The notes: a model not told the origin generated them from the sequence alone. 64,000 bases of DNA from Paludibacter propionicigenes WB4 (GCF_000183135.1 NC_014734.1:3410001-3474000); one strand, 5' to 3'. Positions 37,269-44,203 are shown, counted from the first letter of the stretch. Numbers and translations are program-made.

Positions 37269-38405
37269 ATGGCGAAAAAGGTTTTTGTGAGTGGTTGTTA
37301 TGATATGCTTCACAGTGGTCACGTTGCTTTTTTTGAAGAGGCAGCTCAATTAGGAGACTTGTATGTTGGCATAGGCTCCGATAAGACTATTTTTGAATTG
37401 AAAGCGAGAAAAACCATAAATTCCGATGCCGAGAGGCTTTATATGGTAAAATCGCTGAAAACAGTGAAAGATGCCTGGATTAATAGAGGTAGTGGTCTGC
37501 TTGATTTTTTGGAAGAAATAAAACACTTGCGTCCTGATATATTTTTTGTAAATGCCGATGGACATACATTGGCCAAAGAAAATCTTTGTAATGAATTGGG
37601 AATTGAGTATGTGGTAAGTAAACGTATCCCTCATGGTAATTTGCCTCCCCGCTCTACGACTGCTTTACGTCAGGAGTGCAACATTCCTTACAGAATAGAT
37701 TTAGCCGGAGGTTGGTTAGATCAGCCTTATGTGAGCAAACATGCTGGAGGTTCGGTTCTGACAATCTGTATAGAGCCTGATTATGAGTTTAATGATCGGA
37801 GCGGGATGTCAACCAGTAGCCGAAAGAAAGCTATTGAACTTTGGCAGTCGGATGTGCCTGAAGGCGATAAAGAAAAGCTAGCACGGATGTTATTCTGCTT
37901 CGAAAATCCTCCGGGAACAAAGTATGTGAGCGGATCTCAGGATTCGTTGGGAATTACTGTACCAGGTTTAAACAACCTTTATTACGAAGGAGATTTTTGG
38001 CCATCAAAAATTCAAAGCGTTCTGGATGATGATATCCTCGATTGGATTGAGCAGCGTTTGTGGATGATTCCGCTATATCCGCGTCACAAAGACTATGATG
38101 TATTGGCTGATACGCATATAACTCCGCAAAATGTGCAAGAGCTAAGTGATGCAACTAAAGCCTGTTGGGATGCATTGCTGGCAAAAGATGCTGTGGCTGT
38201 AGGGAAAGCCATGACTCAAAGTTTCGATGCTCAGATTACCATGTTTCCAAATATGATTTCAGAAGATATCTTGTCGCAGATAGAATCATATAAAAGTCGC
38301 GTACTGGGTTGGAAAATAAGTGGTGCAGGAGGTGGTGGCTATATGATTTTCTTTAGCGAGGAACCATTGGAAAATGCAATTCAGATTAGAATAAGACGGC
38401 AATAA
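37269..38405 (+). CDS. Fused cytidylyltransferase-like and GHMP kinase-like protein
   Basis: A 378-residue two-domain protein. Residues 1-135 are a cytidylyltransferase/RfaE-type nucleotidyltransferase with HSGH (15-18) and RSTTALRQE (128-136). From about 139 the sequence passes without a linker into a GHMP kinase-like domain: YRIDLAGGWLDQP (141-153) resembles motif 1 of fucokinase/HddA kinases, GMSTSS (179-184) may be a compact motif 2, and KISGAGGGGYMIFF (about 349-362) is motif 3. The layout parallels HldE and FKP, which join a sugar kinase to a nucleotidyltransferase, but with other domain pairings. A role making a nucleotide-activated sugar is inferred; the substrate is unknown. Confidence 0.75.
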   Translation: MAKKVFVSGCYDMLHSGHVAFFEEAAQLGDLYVGIGSDKTIFELKARKTINSDAERLYMVKSLKTVKDAWINRGSGLLDFLEEIKHLRPDIFFVNADGHTLAKENLCNELGIEYVVSKRIPHGNLPPRSTTALRQECNIPYRIDLAGGWLDQPYVSKHAGGSVLTICIEPDYEFNDRSGMSTSSRKKAIELWQSDVPEGDKEKLARMLFCFENPPGTKYVSGSQDSLGITVPGLNNLYYEGDFWPSKIQSVLDDDILDWIEQRLWMIPLYPRHKDYDVLADTHITPQNVQELSDATKACWDALLAKDAVAVGKAMTQSFDAQITMFPNMISEDILSQIESYKSRVLGWKISGAGGGGYMIFFSEEPLENAIQIRIRRQ

Positions 38406-38437
38406 AAATAATGAATAAGAAAAAATGATATTTTTCT

Positions 38438-38467
38438 TGCGTAAATAGAATTAATTTGCAATCTTTG
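38438..38467 (+). promoter_or_regulatory. Predicted promoter of the trp operon
   Basis: TTG at 38438-38440, a 19-base spacer and a CATCTTTG box at 38460-38467 (7 of 8 to TAnnTTTG). Transcription would start shortly before the leader peptide ATG at 38493. Confidence 0.55.
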
Positions 38468-38492
38468 CACTCTCAAAACAAACAAAAAGGAA

Positions 38493-38549
38493 ATGAACTC
38501 AATTTTGACAGTAAATAAATTTTGGTGGTGGCACTTACGAATCAGCTAA
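38493..38549 (+). CDS. trpL: Tryptophan leader peptide (18 codons, three consecutive Trp)
   Basis: The frame ATG to TAA reads MNSILTVNKFWWWHLRIS. Three TGG codons in a row (38523-38531) are very unlikely by chance in an AT-rich leader directly upstream of trp genes. An AAGGA purine tract precedes the ATG. A ribosome stalled on the Trp codons would leave 38549-38556 free to pair with 38615-38622 and prevent the terminator at 38601-38635; a ribosome that reaches the stop codon would cover 38549-38556 and allow termination. No protein function is expected beyond this sensing. Confidence 0.88.
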   Translation: MNSILTVNKFWWWHLRIS

Positions 38550-38622
38550 TCGTGAGAGGTAACACCTGTGTATATTGTCAAAACAAAAAGATATTACAAA
38601 AAGGCTTGTCGGAACTCACGAT
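38549..38622 (+). promoter_or_regulatory. Antiterminator arms of the trp attenuator
   Basis: ATCGTGAG (38549-38556) is the exact reverse complement of CTCACGAT (38615-38622). The 3' arm overlaps the loop and descending strand of the terminator, so the two structures exclude each other. A small hairpin AGGTaacACCT (38557-38567) lies between. Confidence 0.8.
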
Positions 38623-38635
38623 AAGCCTTTTTTTT
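38601..38635 (+). terminator. Rho-independent terminator of the trp attenuator
   Basis: AAGGCTTGTCG and CGATAAGCCTT form an 11-bp stem (one G-U) with a 7-base loop, followed by eight T residues (38628-38635). It stands between the leader peptide and trpB. Confidence 0.88.
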
Positions 38636-38640
38636 ATTTT

Positions 38641-38758
38641 ACCCCTAGTCCCTGAAGGGGAACTAAATTACAACTGTTTATTTAAAACAACTAGTATGAA
38701 TAAAGAGAAAGATATGCAAAACGAAACTAATTCCAACTCCCCTTTAGGAGCTGGAGGC
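38641..38758 (+). repeat. Start-codon-bearing inverted-repeat element, trpB copy
   Basis: The left arm ACCCCTAGTCCCTGAAGGGG begins at 38641, and a diverged inverted copy lies at 38736-38758 inside the trpB reading frame. Between them are ATTACAACTG and the trpB ATG (38696). The trpC copy (43266-43386) has the same layout, with the ATG exactly 40 bases before the right arm in both. Confidence 0.8.
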
Positions 38759-39928
38759 ATTGACGAAAACGGATACTACGGTGAATTTGGCGGAGCATAT
38801 ATCCCCGAAATTTTGCATGGTTCTTTTGAACGACTGAAGGAAGCCTTCTATGCTATAAAAGATGATGCCGGATTTAAAGCAGAATATTACGAATTGTTGA
38901 AAAACTACGTGGGACGCCCCTCGCCATTGTATTTTGCCAGTAGACTGTCGGCGGAATATGGAACAAAAGTTTACCTGAAGCGTGAAGACCTGAATCACAC
39001 AGGAGCACATAAAATAAACAATGCGTTGGGACAAATTCTGCTTGCCAAACGGATGGGGAAAACCCGTATTATTGCAGAAACAGGTGCCGGGCAGCACGGT
39101 GTGGCCACAGCGACTGCTTGTGCGTTGATGGGGTTGGAATGTATTGTATTTATGGGTAAAACCGATGTGGAACGCCAGTTTCTGAATGTGCAGAAGATGC
39201 GCATGTTGGGCGCCACTGTCGAACCGGTTACAAGTGGCAATATGACGCTGAAAGATGCTACCAACGAAGCTTTTCGCTATTGGTGCTCCAATCCTGATTC
39301 TTTTTATATTGTAGGTTCCACGGTGGGTGCGCACCCTTATCCGGATATGGTGGGTTTCTTCCAATCAGTGATCAGCGAGGAAATTAAATGGCAACTGCAG
39401 GAACAAATTGGGCGTGATTATCCTGATTACCTGATGGCCTGCGTAGGCGGAGGTAGCAACGCTATGGGAACTTATTATCATTATCTGAATGATGACCGCG
39501 TGAAAATTGTATCAGCAGAAGCAGGAGGTTTAGGTGTTGATACCGGCGAAACGGCTGCAACCATTTCGTTGGGAACAACAGGTATTATCCATGGAGCCAA
39601 AACATTGTTGATTCAGGATGAAGATGGACAAATTATAGAACCCTATTCCATTTCAGCAGGATTGGATTATCCGGGAATCGGTCCTGCACATGCGTTTTTT
39701 GCAAAGTCGGGCCGAACAAAAGTGTTGGCAATAAATGACGACGAAGCACTGGATGCTGCTTTCGAACTCACCCGACTGGAAGGAATTATTCCGGCTATAG
39801 AATCGGCGCACGCGCTGGCACTCTTGAAAAAAGAAAAAGCAACTTTTAAACCCGATGATATTGTGGTTCTCACAGTTTCTGGTCGTGGTGACAAGGATAT
39901 GGATACTTATGTGAAGCATTTTAAATAA
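38696..39928 (+). CDS. trpB: Tryptophan synthase beta chain
   Basis: A 410-residue PLP enzyme condensing indole with serine. The PLP lysine is in LKREDLNHTGAHKINNALGQ (about 97-116), GAGQHGVATATACALMG follows, and VGGGSNAMGTYYHY (about 254-267) binds the phosphate. The family-like sequence begins only at DENGYYGEFGGAYIPE; the first 21 residues (MNKEKDMQNETNSNSPLGAGG) form an extension encoded by the inverted-repeat element and are homologous to the start of TrpC in the same operon. The frame is open further upstream to 38522, but that part contains the attenuator. First structural gene of trpB-E-G-D-C-F-A. Confidence 0.95.
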   Translation: MNKEKDMQNETNSNSPLGAGGIDENGYYGEFGGAYIPEILHGSFERLKEAFYAIKDDAGFKAEYYELLKNYVGRPSPLYFASRLSAEYGTKVYLKREDLNHTGAHKINNALGQILLAKRMGKTRIIAETGAGQHGVATATACALMGLECIVFMGKTDVERQFLNVQKMRMLGATVEPVTSGNMTLKDATNEAFRYWCSNPDSFYIVGSTVGAHPYPDMVGFFQSVISEEIKWQLQEQIGRDYPDYLMACVGGGSNAMGTYYHYLNDDRVKIVSAEAGGLGVDTGETAATISLGTTGIIHGAKTLLIQDEDGQIIEPYSISAGLDYPGIGPAHAFFAKSGRTKVLAINDDEALDAAFELTRLEGIIPAIESAHALALLKKEKATFKPDDIVVLTVSGRGDKDMDTYVKHFK

Positions 39929-39980
39929 TTGTCATTGGTCGCCTGTTGCCAGTCAACTGTCTTTGGACTTTAATGACTGC

Positions 39981-40005
39981 AGACCGGAGACCGGAGACTT
40001 AAGAC
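39981..40005 (+). repeat. GACCGGA repeat before trpE
   Basis: AGACCGGAGACCGGAGACTT followed by AAGAC, 9 bases before the trpE ATG. Similar GACnGGAGACCGG sequence occurs before trpA (44878-44900) and a looser relative before trpG (41522-41553). Confidence 0.6.
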
Positions 40006-40013
40006 ATAATTAT

Positions 40014-41417
40014 ATGAAACTATTCGTTCATTCAAAAAAGATGCTGGCCGATTTACAGACGCCGGTGGGAATTTACCTCAAGATACGCGATTTATATACT
40101 AACTCTGTGTTGTTGGAAAGTTCCGATTATCACGGTGTTGAAAACAGTTACTCGTATATCGGCTTTTGTCCGATTGGTGGAATTTCGGTCAATCATTTTG
40201 TGATTAAAGAGGAATATCCCGACGGAACTAAGCTTGAAACACCGGTAACCGGAAAATTGACGGTGGCTGAGCGTTTCGATGCATTTCTGAAATCGGTTGA
40301 GCTGGTAAAAAATGATAATCCTGTGGGAATAAATGGTTTATTCGGATACTCGTCTTATGAGTCGGTGCAGTACTTTGAAGATGTAAAGCTTACAGCCCGC
40401 GAAACTGTCCCGGGAAGCATGCCGGGCTTGCATTATGTATTGTTTAAATACATTATTGCTGTGAATCATTTTAATAATGAATTGACCATTATTGAGAATT
40501 TGCTCGAAGGTGAAACCTCAAAAATTGCTGAGATAGAAGAAATTCTTGGAAATAATAACATAGCAACCTATGACTTTGAGGCTGTCGGTGTGGAAAAATG
40601 TGATATTTCAAATGAGGATTATAAGAAAATGGTAGCTCGTGGCAAAGAGGAATGCTTCAAAGGAAATGTTTTCCAGATTGTGCTTTCGCGCCGTTTTTAT
40701 CAGCAATACAAAGGGGACGATTTTATGCTTTATCGTACCTTGCGCTCGGTGAATCCGTCACCCTATTTGTTTTACTTCAATTTTGGCGATTTCCGAATTT
40801 TCGGTTCGTCGCCCGAAGCTCACCTGGTGGTGGATGCCAAAAAGCAGAAAGCTTTCATCAAACCTATTGCCGGAACATTCCGCCGCACGGGTAATGACGA
40901 AAAGGATGCCGAACTTGCAGAGAAACTCAGCACCGATAAAAAAGAAAATGCGGAGCATGTGATGTTGGTCGATTTGGCACGCAATGATTTGAGCCGCAAT
41001 ACTGATCATGTGGAGGTTGAGGTGTTCCGCGAAGTGCAGTATTATTCGCACGTATTACATTTGGTGTCAAGCGTTAGCGGACAGCTAAAACCTGACACTA
41101 AAGTTATTAAACTTTTTGCCGACACATTTCCGGCCGGAACGCTTTCGGGAGCTCCGAAAATAAAAGCCATGCAACTTATTGATAGCATTGAGCCCCACGA
41201 CCGAGGTCCTTATGGCGGTTGTCTTGGTTATATCGGTTTCGATGGCAGCATGAATCAGGCCATTACCATACGATCATTTGTAAGTAAAAATAATACGCTT
41301 TATTATCAGGCCGGTGCCGGTATCGTTGCCAAGTCTGATGAAGAAAGTGAATTGCAGGAGGTAAATAATAAACTGGCGGCGCTCAAAAAGGCGGTGGATG
41401 TTGCTTCAGGAAGATAA
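40014..41417 (+). CDS. trpE: Anthranilate synthase component I
   Basis: A 467-residue chorismate-using enzyme that works with TrpG to make anthranilate. The chorismate-binding core contains FQIVLSRRFYQQYKGDD (about 222-238), PSPYLFYFNFGDFRIFGSSPEAHL, IAGTFRRTGNDEKD, EHVMLVDLARNDLSR, and FPAGTLSGAPKIKAM, and ends IRSFVSK...YQAGAGIVAKSDEESE. The start MKLFVHSKKMLADLQTPVGIY is the ATG at 40014; the 17 codons before it are repeat sequence. Feedback inhibition by Trp at the N-terminal domain is expected for the family. Confidence 0.95.
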   Translation: MKLFVHSKKMLADLQTPVGIYLKIRDLYTNSVLLESSDYHGVENSYSYIGFCPIGGISVNHFVIKEEYPDGTKLETPVTGKLTVAERFDAFLKSVELVKNDNPVGINGLFGYSSYESVQYFEDVKLTARETVPGSMPGLHYVLFKYIIAVNHFNNELTIIENLLEGETSKIAEIEEILGNNNIATYDFEAVGVEKCDISNEDYKKMVARGKEECFKGNVFQIVLSRRFYQQYKGDDFMLYRTLRSVNPSPYLFYFNFGDFRIFGSSPEAHLVVDAKKQKAFIKPIAGTFRRTGNDEKDAELAEKLSTDKKENAEHVMLVDLARNDLSRNTDHVEVEVFREVQYYSHVLHLVSSVSGQLKPDTKVIKLFADTFPAGTLSGAPKIKAMQLIDSIEPHDRGPYGGCLGYIGFDGSMNQAITIRSFVSKNNTLYYQAGAGIVAKSDEESELQEVNNKLAALKKAVDVASGR

Positions 41418-41422
41418 TATTT

Positions 41423-41471
41423 GCCTTCGGCGATATTTGTCCTTTGGACGATATAAGGCTTCGCCGATATT
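41423..41471 (+). repeat. Mini-hairpin/GATATT repeat, trpE-trpG spacer
   Basis: Three triloop hairpins in a row: GCCTTCGGC-GATATT, GTCCTTTGGAC-GATATA and GGCTTCGCC-GATATT. Stems differ but stay self-complementary. The module starts 5 bases after the trpE stop. Confidence 0.75.
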
Positions 41472-41521
41472 AATTGTTACTAGCTTTGTAATACTTAGAA
41501 TAAAAATATACTATGATTGAA

Positions 41522-41553
41522 GGACTTTTGACCTTTGACTGTAGACAATAGAC
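41522..41553 (+). repeat. Short TTGACC/TAGACAA repeat before trpG
   Basis: The sequence GACTTTTGACCTTTGACTG and then TAGACAATAGACAA ends 6 bases before the trpG ATG. It is a degenerate direct repeat with a GAC/TGAC core related to the element before trpE. Confidence 0.4.
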
Positions 41554-41559
41554 AAATTT

Positions 41560-42126
41560 ATGAAGATATTAGTTTTCGATAATTACGACTCGTTTACCTA
41601 CAACCTGGTGCATGCAGTCAAAAAATTGGGATATACCGATGTGGAAGTGCATCGCAACGACCAGATAGCATTAGAAGAAATTGCACGTTTCGATAAAATT
41701 ATCCTGTCGCCGGGTCCCGGTGTGCCGTCCGAATCGGGCATTTTGTTGGATGTTATACGGACGTATGCTCCGTCTAAACCCATTTTGGGCGTATGCCTGG
41801 GAGAGCAGGCCATTGCTGAAGCTTTTGGCGGTACATTGATAAACCTTACCGATGTTCACCACGGGATAAGTTCTATGGTAGATGTAGTGGCAGAAGATGT
41901 TCTTTTCAACGGGTTGGATAAAAAGCTGGAAGTGGGGCGTTATCATTCCTGGGCTGCTGAGAAATCTACCTTGCCGGAATGCCTGACCATTACAGCTGTG
42001 GATGAAGAAGGTATGATTATGGCATTGGCACACAAAATCTACGATGTACGTGGCGTTCAGTTTCATCCGGAATCGGTATTAACTCCTGACGGGGAGAAAA
42101 TGCTGAAGAATTGGTTGGAAGCTTAG
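41560..42126 (+). CDS. trpG: Anthranilate synthase component II (glutaminase)
   Basis: A 188-residue class I glutamine amidotransferase that supplies ammonia to TrpE. The catalytic triad is visible: Cys79 in LGVCLGEQAIAEAFGG, His and Glu in VQFHPESVL near 171-173. ILSPGPGVPSESG (48-60) is the oxyanion/PGP region, and VGRYHSWAAE near 126-135 is conserved. The usual His after the nucleophile loop (GHQ) is Glu here, a tolerated variation. The stop codon lies inside the first unit of an 8-bp tandem repeat. Confidence 0.94.
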   Translation: MKILVFDNYDSFTYNLVHAVKKLGYTDVEVHRNDQIALEEIARFDKIILSPGPGVPSESGILLDVIRTYAPSKPILGVCLGEQAIAEAFGGTLINLTDVHHGISSMVDVVAEDVLFNGLDKKLEVGRYHSWAAEKSTLPECLTITAVDEEGMIMALAHKIYDVRGVQFHPESVLTPDGEKMLKNWLEA

Positions 42127-42194
42127 TCAATTGGTTAATTAGTTAATTAGTTAATTAGTTAATCGGTTGATTAGTTGACTGGTTGATTGGTTTA
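42123..42194 (+). repeat. 8-bp tandem array in the trpG-trpD spacer
   Basis: Nine consecutive 8-base units of the form (T/C)T(A/G)GTTAA to TTGGTTGA, in strict period, starting at 42123 within the last codons of trpG (the TAG stop is part of unit 1) and ending at 42194. Confidence 0.8.
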
Positions 42195-42230
42195 ATAGAA
42201 TAAAAAACATTATATAAGGTTCTCAGCAAG

Positions 42231-42258
42231 TGCTTGCCTCTTACTGCTTACCTCTTAC
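42231..42258 (+). repeat. 14-bp direct repeat before trpD
   Basis: TGCTTGCCTCTTAC and TGCTTACCTCTTAC are adjacent copies with one difference, followed by a partial TGCTGA. They end 10 bases before the trpD ATG. Confidence 0.65.
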
Positions 42259-42268
42259 TGCTGAATAT

Positions 42269-43264
42269 ATGAAACAAATACTTAATCAATTATTTAATCA
42301 CCAGTCGCTGACTCGCGAGGAAGCAGCAGAAGTGATGACCAACATAGCTGCCGGAAAGTATAATGATGCTCAAATAGCCGCATTTATATCTGTATATTTG
42401 ATGCGCAGTATTGAACTCGATGAATTGATTGGCTTCCGTAATGCCTTGTTGGAGCTTGCTATTCCGATGGATTTGTCGGAATTCGATGCACTCGATATTG
42501 TTGGTACAGGCGGTGATGGAAAAAATACGTTCAATATCTCCACTTGCAGCTGTTTTGCAGTGGCGGGAGCAGGCTATAAAGTGGCCAAACACGGCAATTA
42601 TGGTGCTACCTCGGTCAGTGGGGCATCGAATGTACTCGAGTATTATGGCGCCAAATTTACGACGGATATCGATGTGATAAAACGCTCGCTCGACCAATCG
42701 GGATTTGCTTATTTACATGCACCGTTTTGTAATCCTGCTATGAAAAACGTAGCGCCTGTACGTAAAAATCTGGGTGTACGCACTTTCTTCAATGTGCTGG
42801 GACCACTTATCAGTCCGGTGCGTCCTCAGTATCAATGTTTGGGCGTATATAGTTTGAAAATGATGCGTCTTTACAATTATATTTATCAAAATCTGGGAGT
42901 GCAATATTCTGTCGTTCATAGTTTGGATGGATACGATGAAATCTCGCTGACAGATACCTGTAAGATTATGACCAATGCCGGTGAGTTTGTTTATACACCG
43001 GAACAACTTGGTTTCAAACGTTTAAAACAAGAAGAACTCTCAGGAGGCGAAACAGTTGACGATGCCGCACAGATATTTATCAATGTGCTGGATAACAACG
43101 CTACCGAAGCCCAACGCAATGCTGTAATTATCAACTCGGCACTGGCAATTCAGACACGCAATCCGATAAAACCAATGGAGCAATGCATTGCTGAAGCCAC
43201 CGAATCGCTTGCTGGTGGATATGCCAAAAAAGCGTTTGAAAAATTTGTGGAGATATATAAATAA
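42269..43264 (+). CDS. trpD: Anthranilate phosphoribosyltransferase
   Basis: A 331-residue enzyme transferring phosphoribose from PRPP to anthranilate. DIVGTGGDGKNTFNISTC (about 76-93) is the PRPP-binding loop, KHGNYGATSVSGASNVLEYYG (about 104-124) and FAYLHAPFCNPAMKNVAPVRKNLGVRTFFNVLGPL (about 144-178) contain the anthranilate-binding segments. The start is the ATG at 42269 (MKQILNQLFNHQSL); the 13 upstream in-frame codons derive from a 14-bp repeat. It is third in the E-G-D order of the operon. Confidence 0.95.
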   Translation: MKQILNQLFNHQSLTREEAAEVMTNIAAGKYNDAQIAAFISVYLMRSIELDELIGFRNALLELAIPMDLSEFDALDIVGTGGDGKNTFNISTCSCFAVAGAGYKVAKHGNYGATSVSGASNVLEYYGAKFTTDIDVIKRSLDQSGFAYLHAPFCNPAMKNVAPVRKNLGVRTFFNVLGPLISPVRPQYQCLGVYSLKMMRLYNYIYQNLGVQYSVVHSLDGYDEISLTDTCKIMTNAGEFVYTPEQLGFKRLKQEELSGGETVDDAAQIFINVLDNNATEAQRNAVIINSALAIQTRNPIKPMEQCIAEATESLAGGYAKKAFEKFVEIYK

Positions 43265-43265
43265 G

Positions 43266-43386
43266 ACCCCTAACCCCTAAAGGGGAATAAAAAACATTAC
43301 AACTGATTCTTTTGATATTCAAAATGAATAATGACAAAAACATACAAGATAATAGTAACTCTAATTCCCCTTTAGGGGTTAGGGGT
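43266..43386 (+). repeat. Start-codon-bearing inverted-repeat element, trpC copy
   Basis: Perfect 23-bp inverted arms at 43266-43288 (ACCCCTAACCCCTAAAGGGG...) and 43364-43386 flank 75 bases holding ATTACAACTG, the trpC start (ATG 43324) and the first codons. The right arm is translated as part of NSNSPLGVRG. Transcribed RNA could fold the start codon into the loop of a 23-bp stem. Confidence 0.85.
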
Positions 43387-44166
43387 AGTAATATCTTAGA
43401 TAAAATAATAGCAAGTAAAAAAGTTGAAGTGGCGGCTCGTAATCTCTCAACACCTGTTTCGGCTTTAGAAAAGTCTCCTGTTTTTTCCCGTAAATGCTTG
43501 TCGTTGAAGCAAAGTTTGCTGAACTCGGAATCGGGAATTATTTCTGAGTTTAAACGTAAATCGCCGTCACTCGGTTGGATACACGAAGATGCGGACGTGG
43601 TGGATGTAACTTCGGGTTATAGTGCAGCCGGAGCCTCAGGTATTTCTATTCTTACGGATGAAGAGTATTTTGGCGGTACGCCAATGGATTTGATGGCTGC
43701 CCGTCAGTTTATAGCTTGTCCGGTGTTGCGTAAGGATTTTGTGATTGACGAATATCAGCTTTACGAAGCCAAAGCCATGGGGGCTGATGTGGTGCTGCTG
43801 ATTGCCGCCGCGCTCACTGTGCAACAAACGCTTGAGCTTGCCCGCAAAGCACATGAACTCGGGTTGGAAGTATTGCTTGAAGTACATAATGCCGAAGAAC
43901 TCGGTCATGCCAACGACTACGTGGATTTGTTGGGTGTCAACAACCGTAACCTGAAAACTTTTGAACAAAACATTCAGACTTCGTTCAATTTGGCAGCATT
44001 GATTCCAGATCAGTTAGTGAAAGTGAGCGAAAGCGGCATCTCTAAGGGGGAGACCGTTAAGGAATTGCGAAAGGTAGGTTACAAAGGTTTCCTGATGGGT
44101 GAAAATTTTATGAAGGAAGAAGATCCTGCGGCAGCGCTAGCGAATTTTATTGAAAATTTACAGTAG
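43324..44166 (+). CDS. trpC: Indole-3-glycerol phosphate synthase
   Basis: A 280-residue TIM barrel converting CdRP to indole-3-glycerol phosphate. IISEFKRKSPSLGWI (about 74-88; catalytic Lys), YSAAGASGISILTDEEYFGG (about 99-118), CPVLRKDFVIDEYQLYEAKAMGADVVLLIAA, EVLLEVHNAEE and GVNNRNLKTFEQN are all conserved. Family-like sequence begins at ILDKIIASKKVEVAARN; the first 21 residues (MNNDKNIQDNSNSNSPLGVRG) come from the inverted-repeat element shared with trpB. The stop TAG is the first triplet of a 26-bp palindrome. Confidence 0.95.
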   Translation: MNNDKNIQDNSNSNSPLGVRGSNILDKIIASKKVEVAARNLSTPVSALEKSPVFSRKCLSLKQSLLNSESGIISEFKRKSPSLGWIHEDADVVDVTSGYSAAGASGISILTDEEYFGGTPMDLMAARQFIACPVLRKDFVIDEYQLYEAKAMGADVVLLIAAALTVQQTLELARKAHELGLEVLLEVHNAEELGHANDYVDLLGVNNRNLKTFEQNIQTSFNLAALIPDQLVKVSESGISKGETVKELRKVGYKGFLMGENFMKEEDPAAALANFIENLQ

Positions 44167-44189
44167 AGACGCAAGGCCTTGCGTCTCTA
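44164..44189 (+). repeat. 26-bp perfect palindrome at the trpC stop
   Basis: TAGAGACGCAAGG is followed immediately by its reverse complement CCTTGCGTCTCTA, with no loop. It starts with the trpC stop codon and ends 14 bases before the trpF ATG. There is no T tract, so termination is unlikely. Confidence 0.85.
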
Positions 44190-44203
44190 ACAATTGATTG
44201 AAC

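Noticed and set aside
38522-38695. Upstream extension of TrpB (58 codons)
   Set aside because: The extra codons run through the Trp leader peptide region and the attenuator terminator in another frame; family-like TrpB does not need them.
38641-38758. Sequencing adapter or assembly artefact as the source of the shared TrpB/TrpC start
   Set aside because: The two copies differ by many substitutions while keeping frame, so they are not a recent duplicate or adapter.
44164-44189. 26-bp palindrome as a transcription terminator
   Set aside because: No T tract follows and termination would cut off trpF and trpA.
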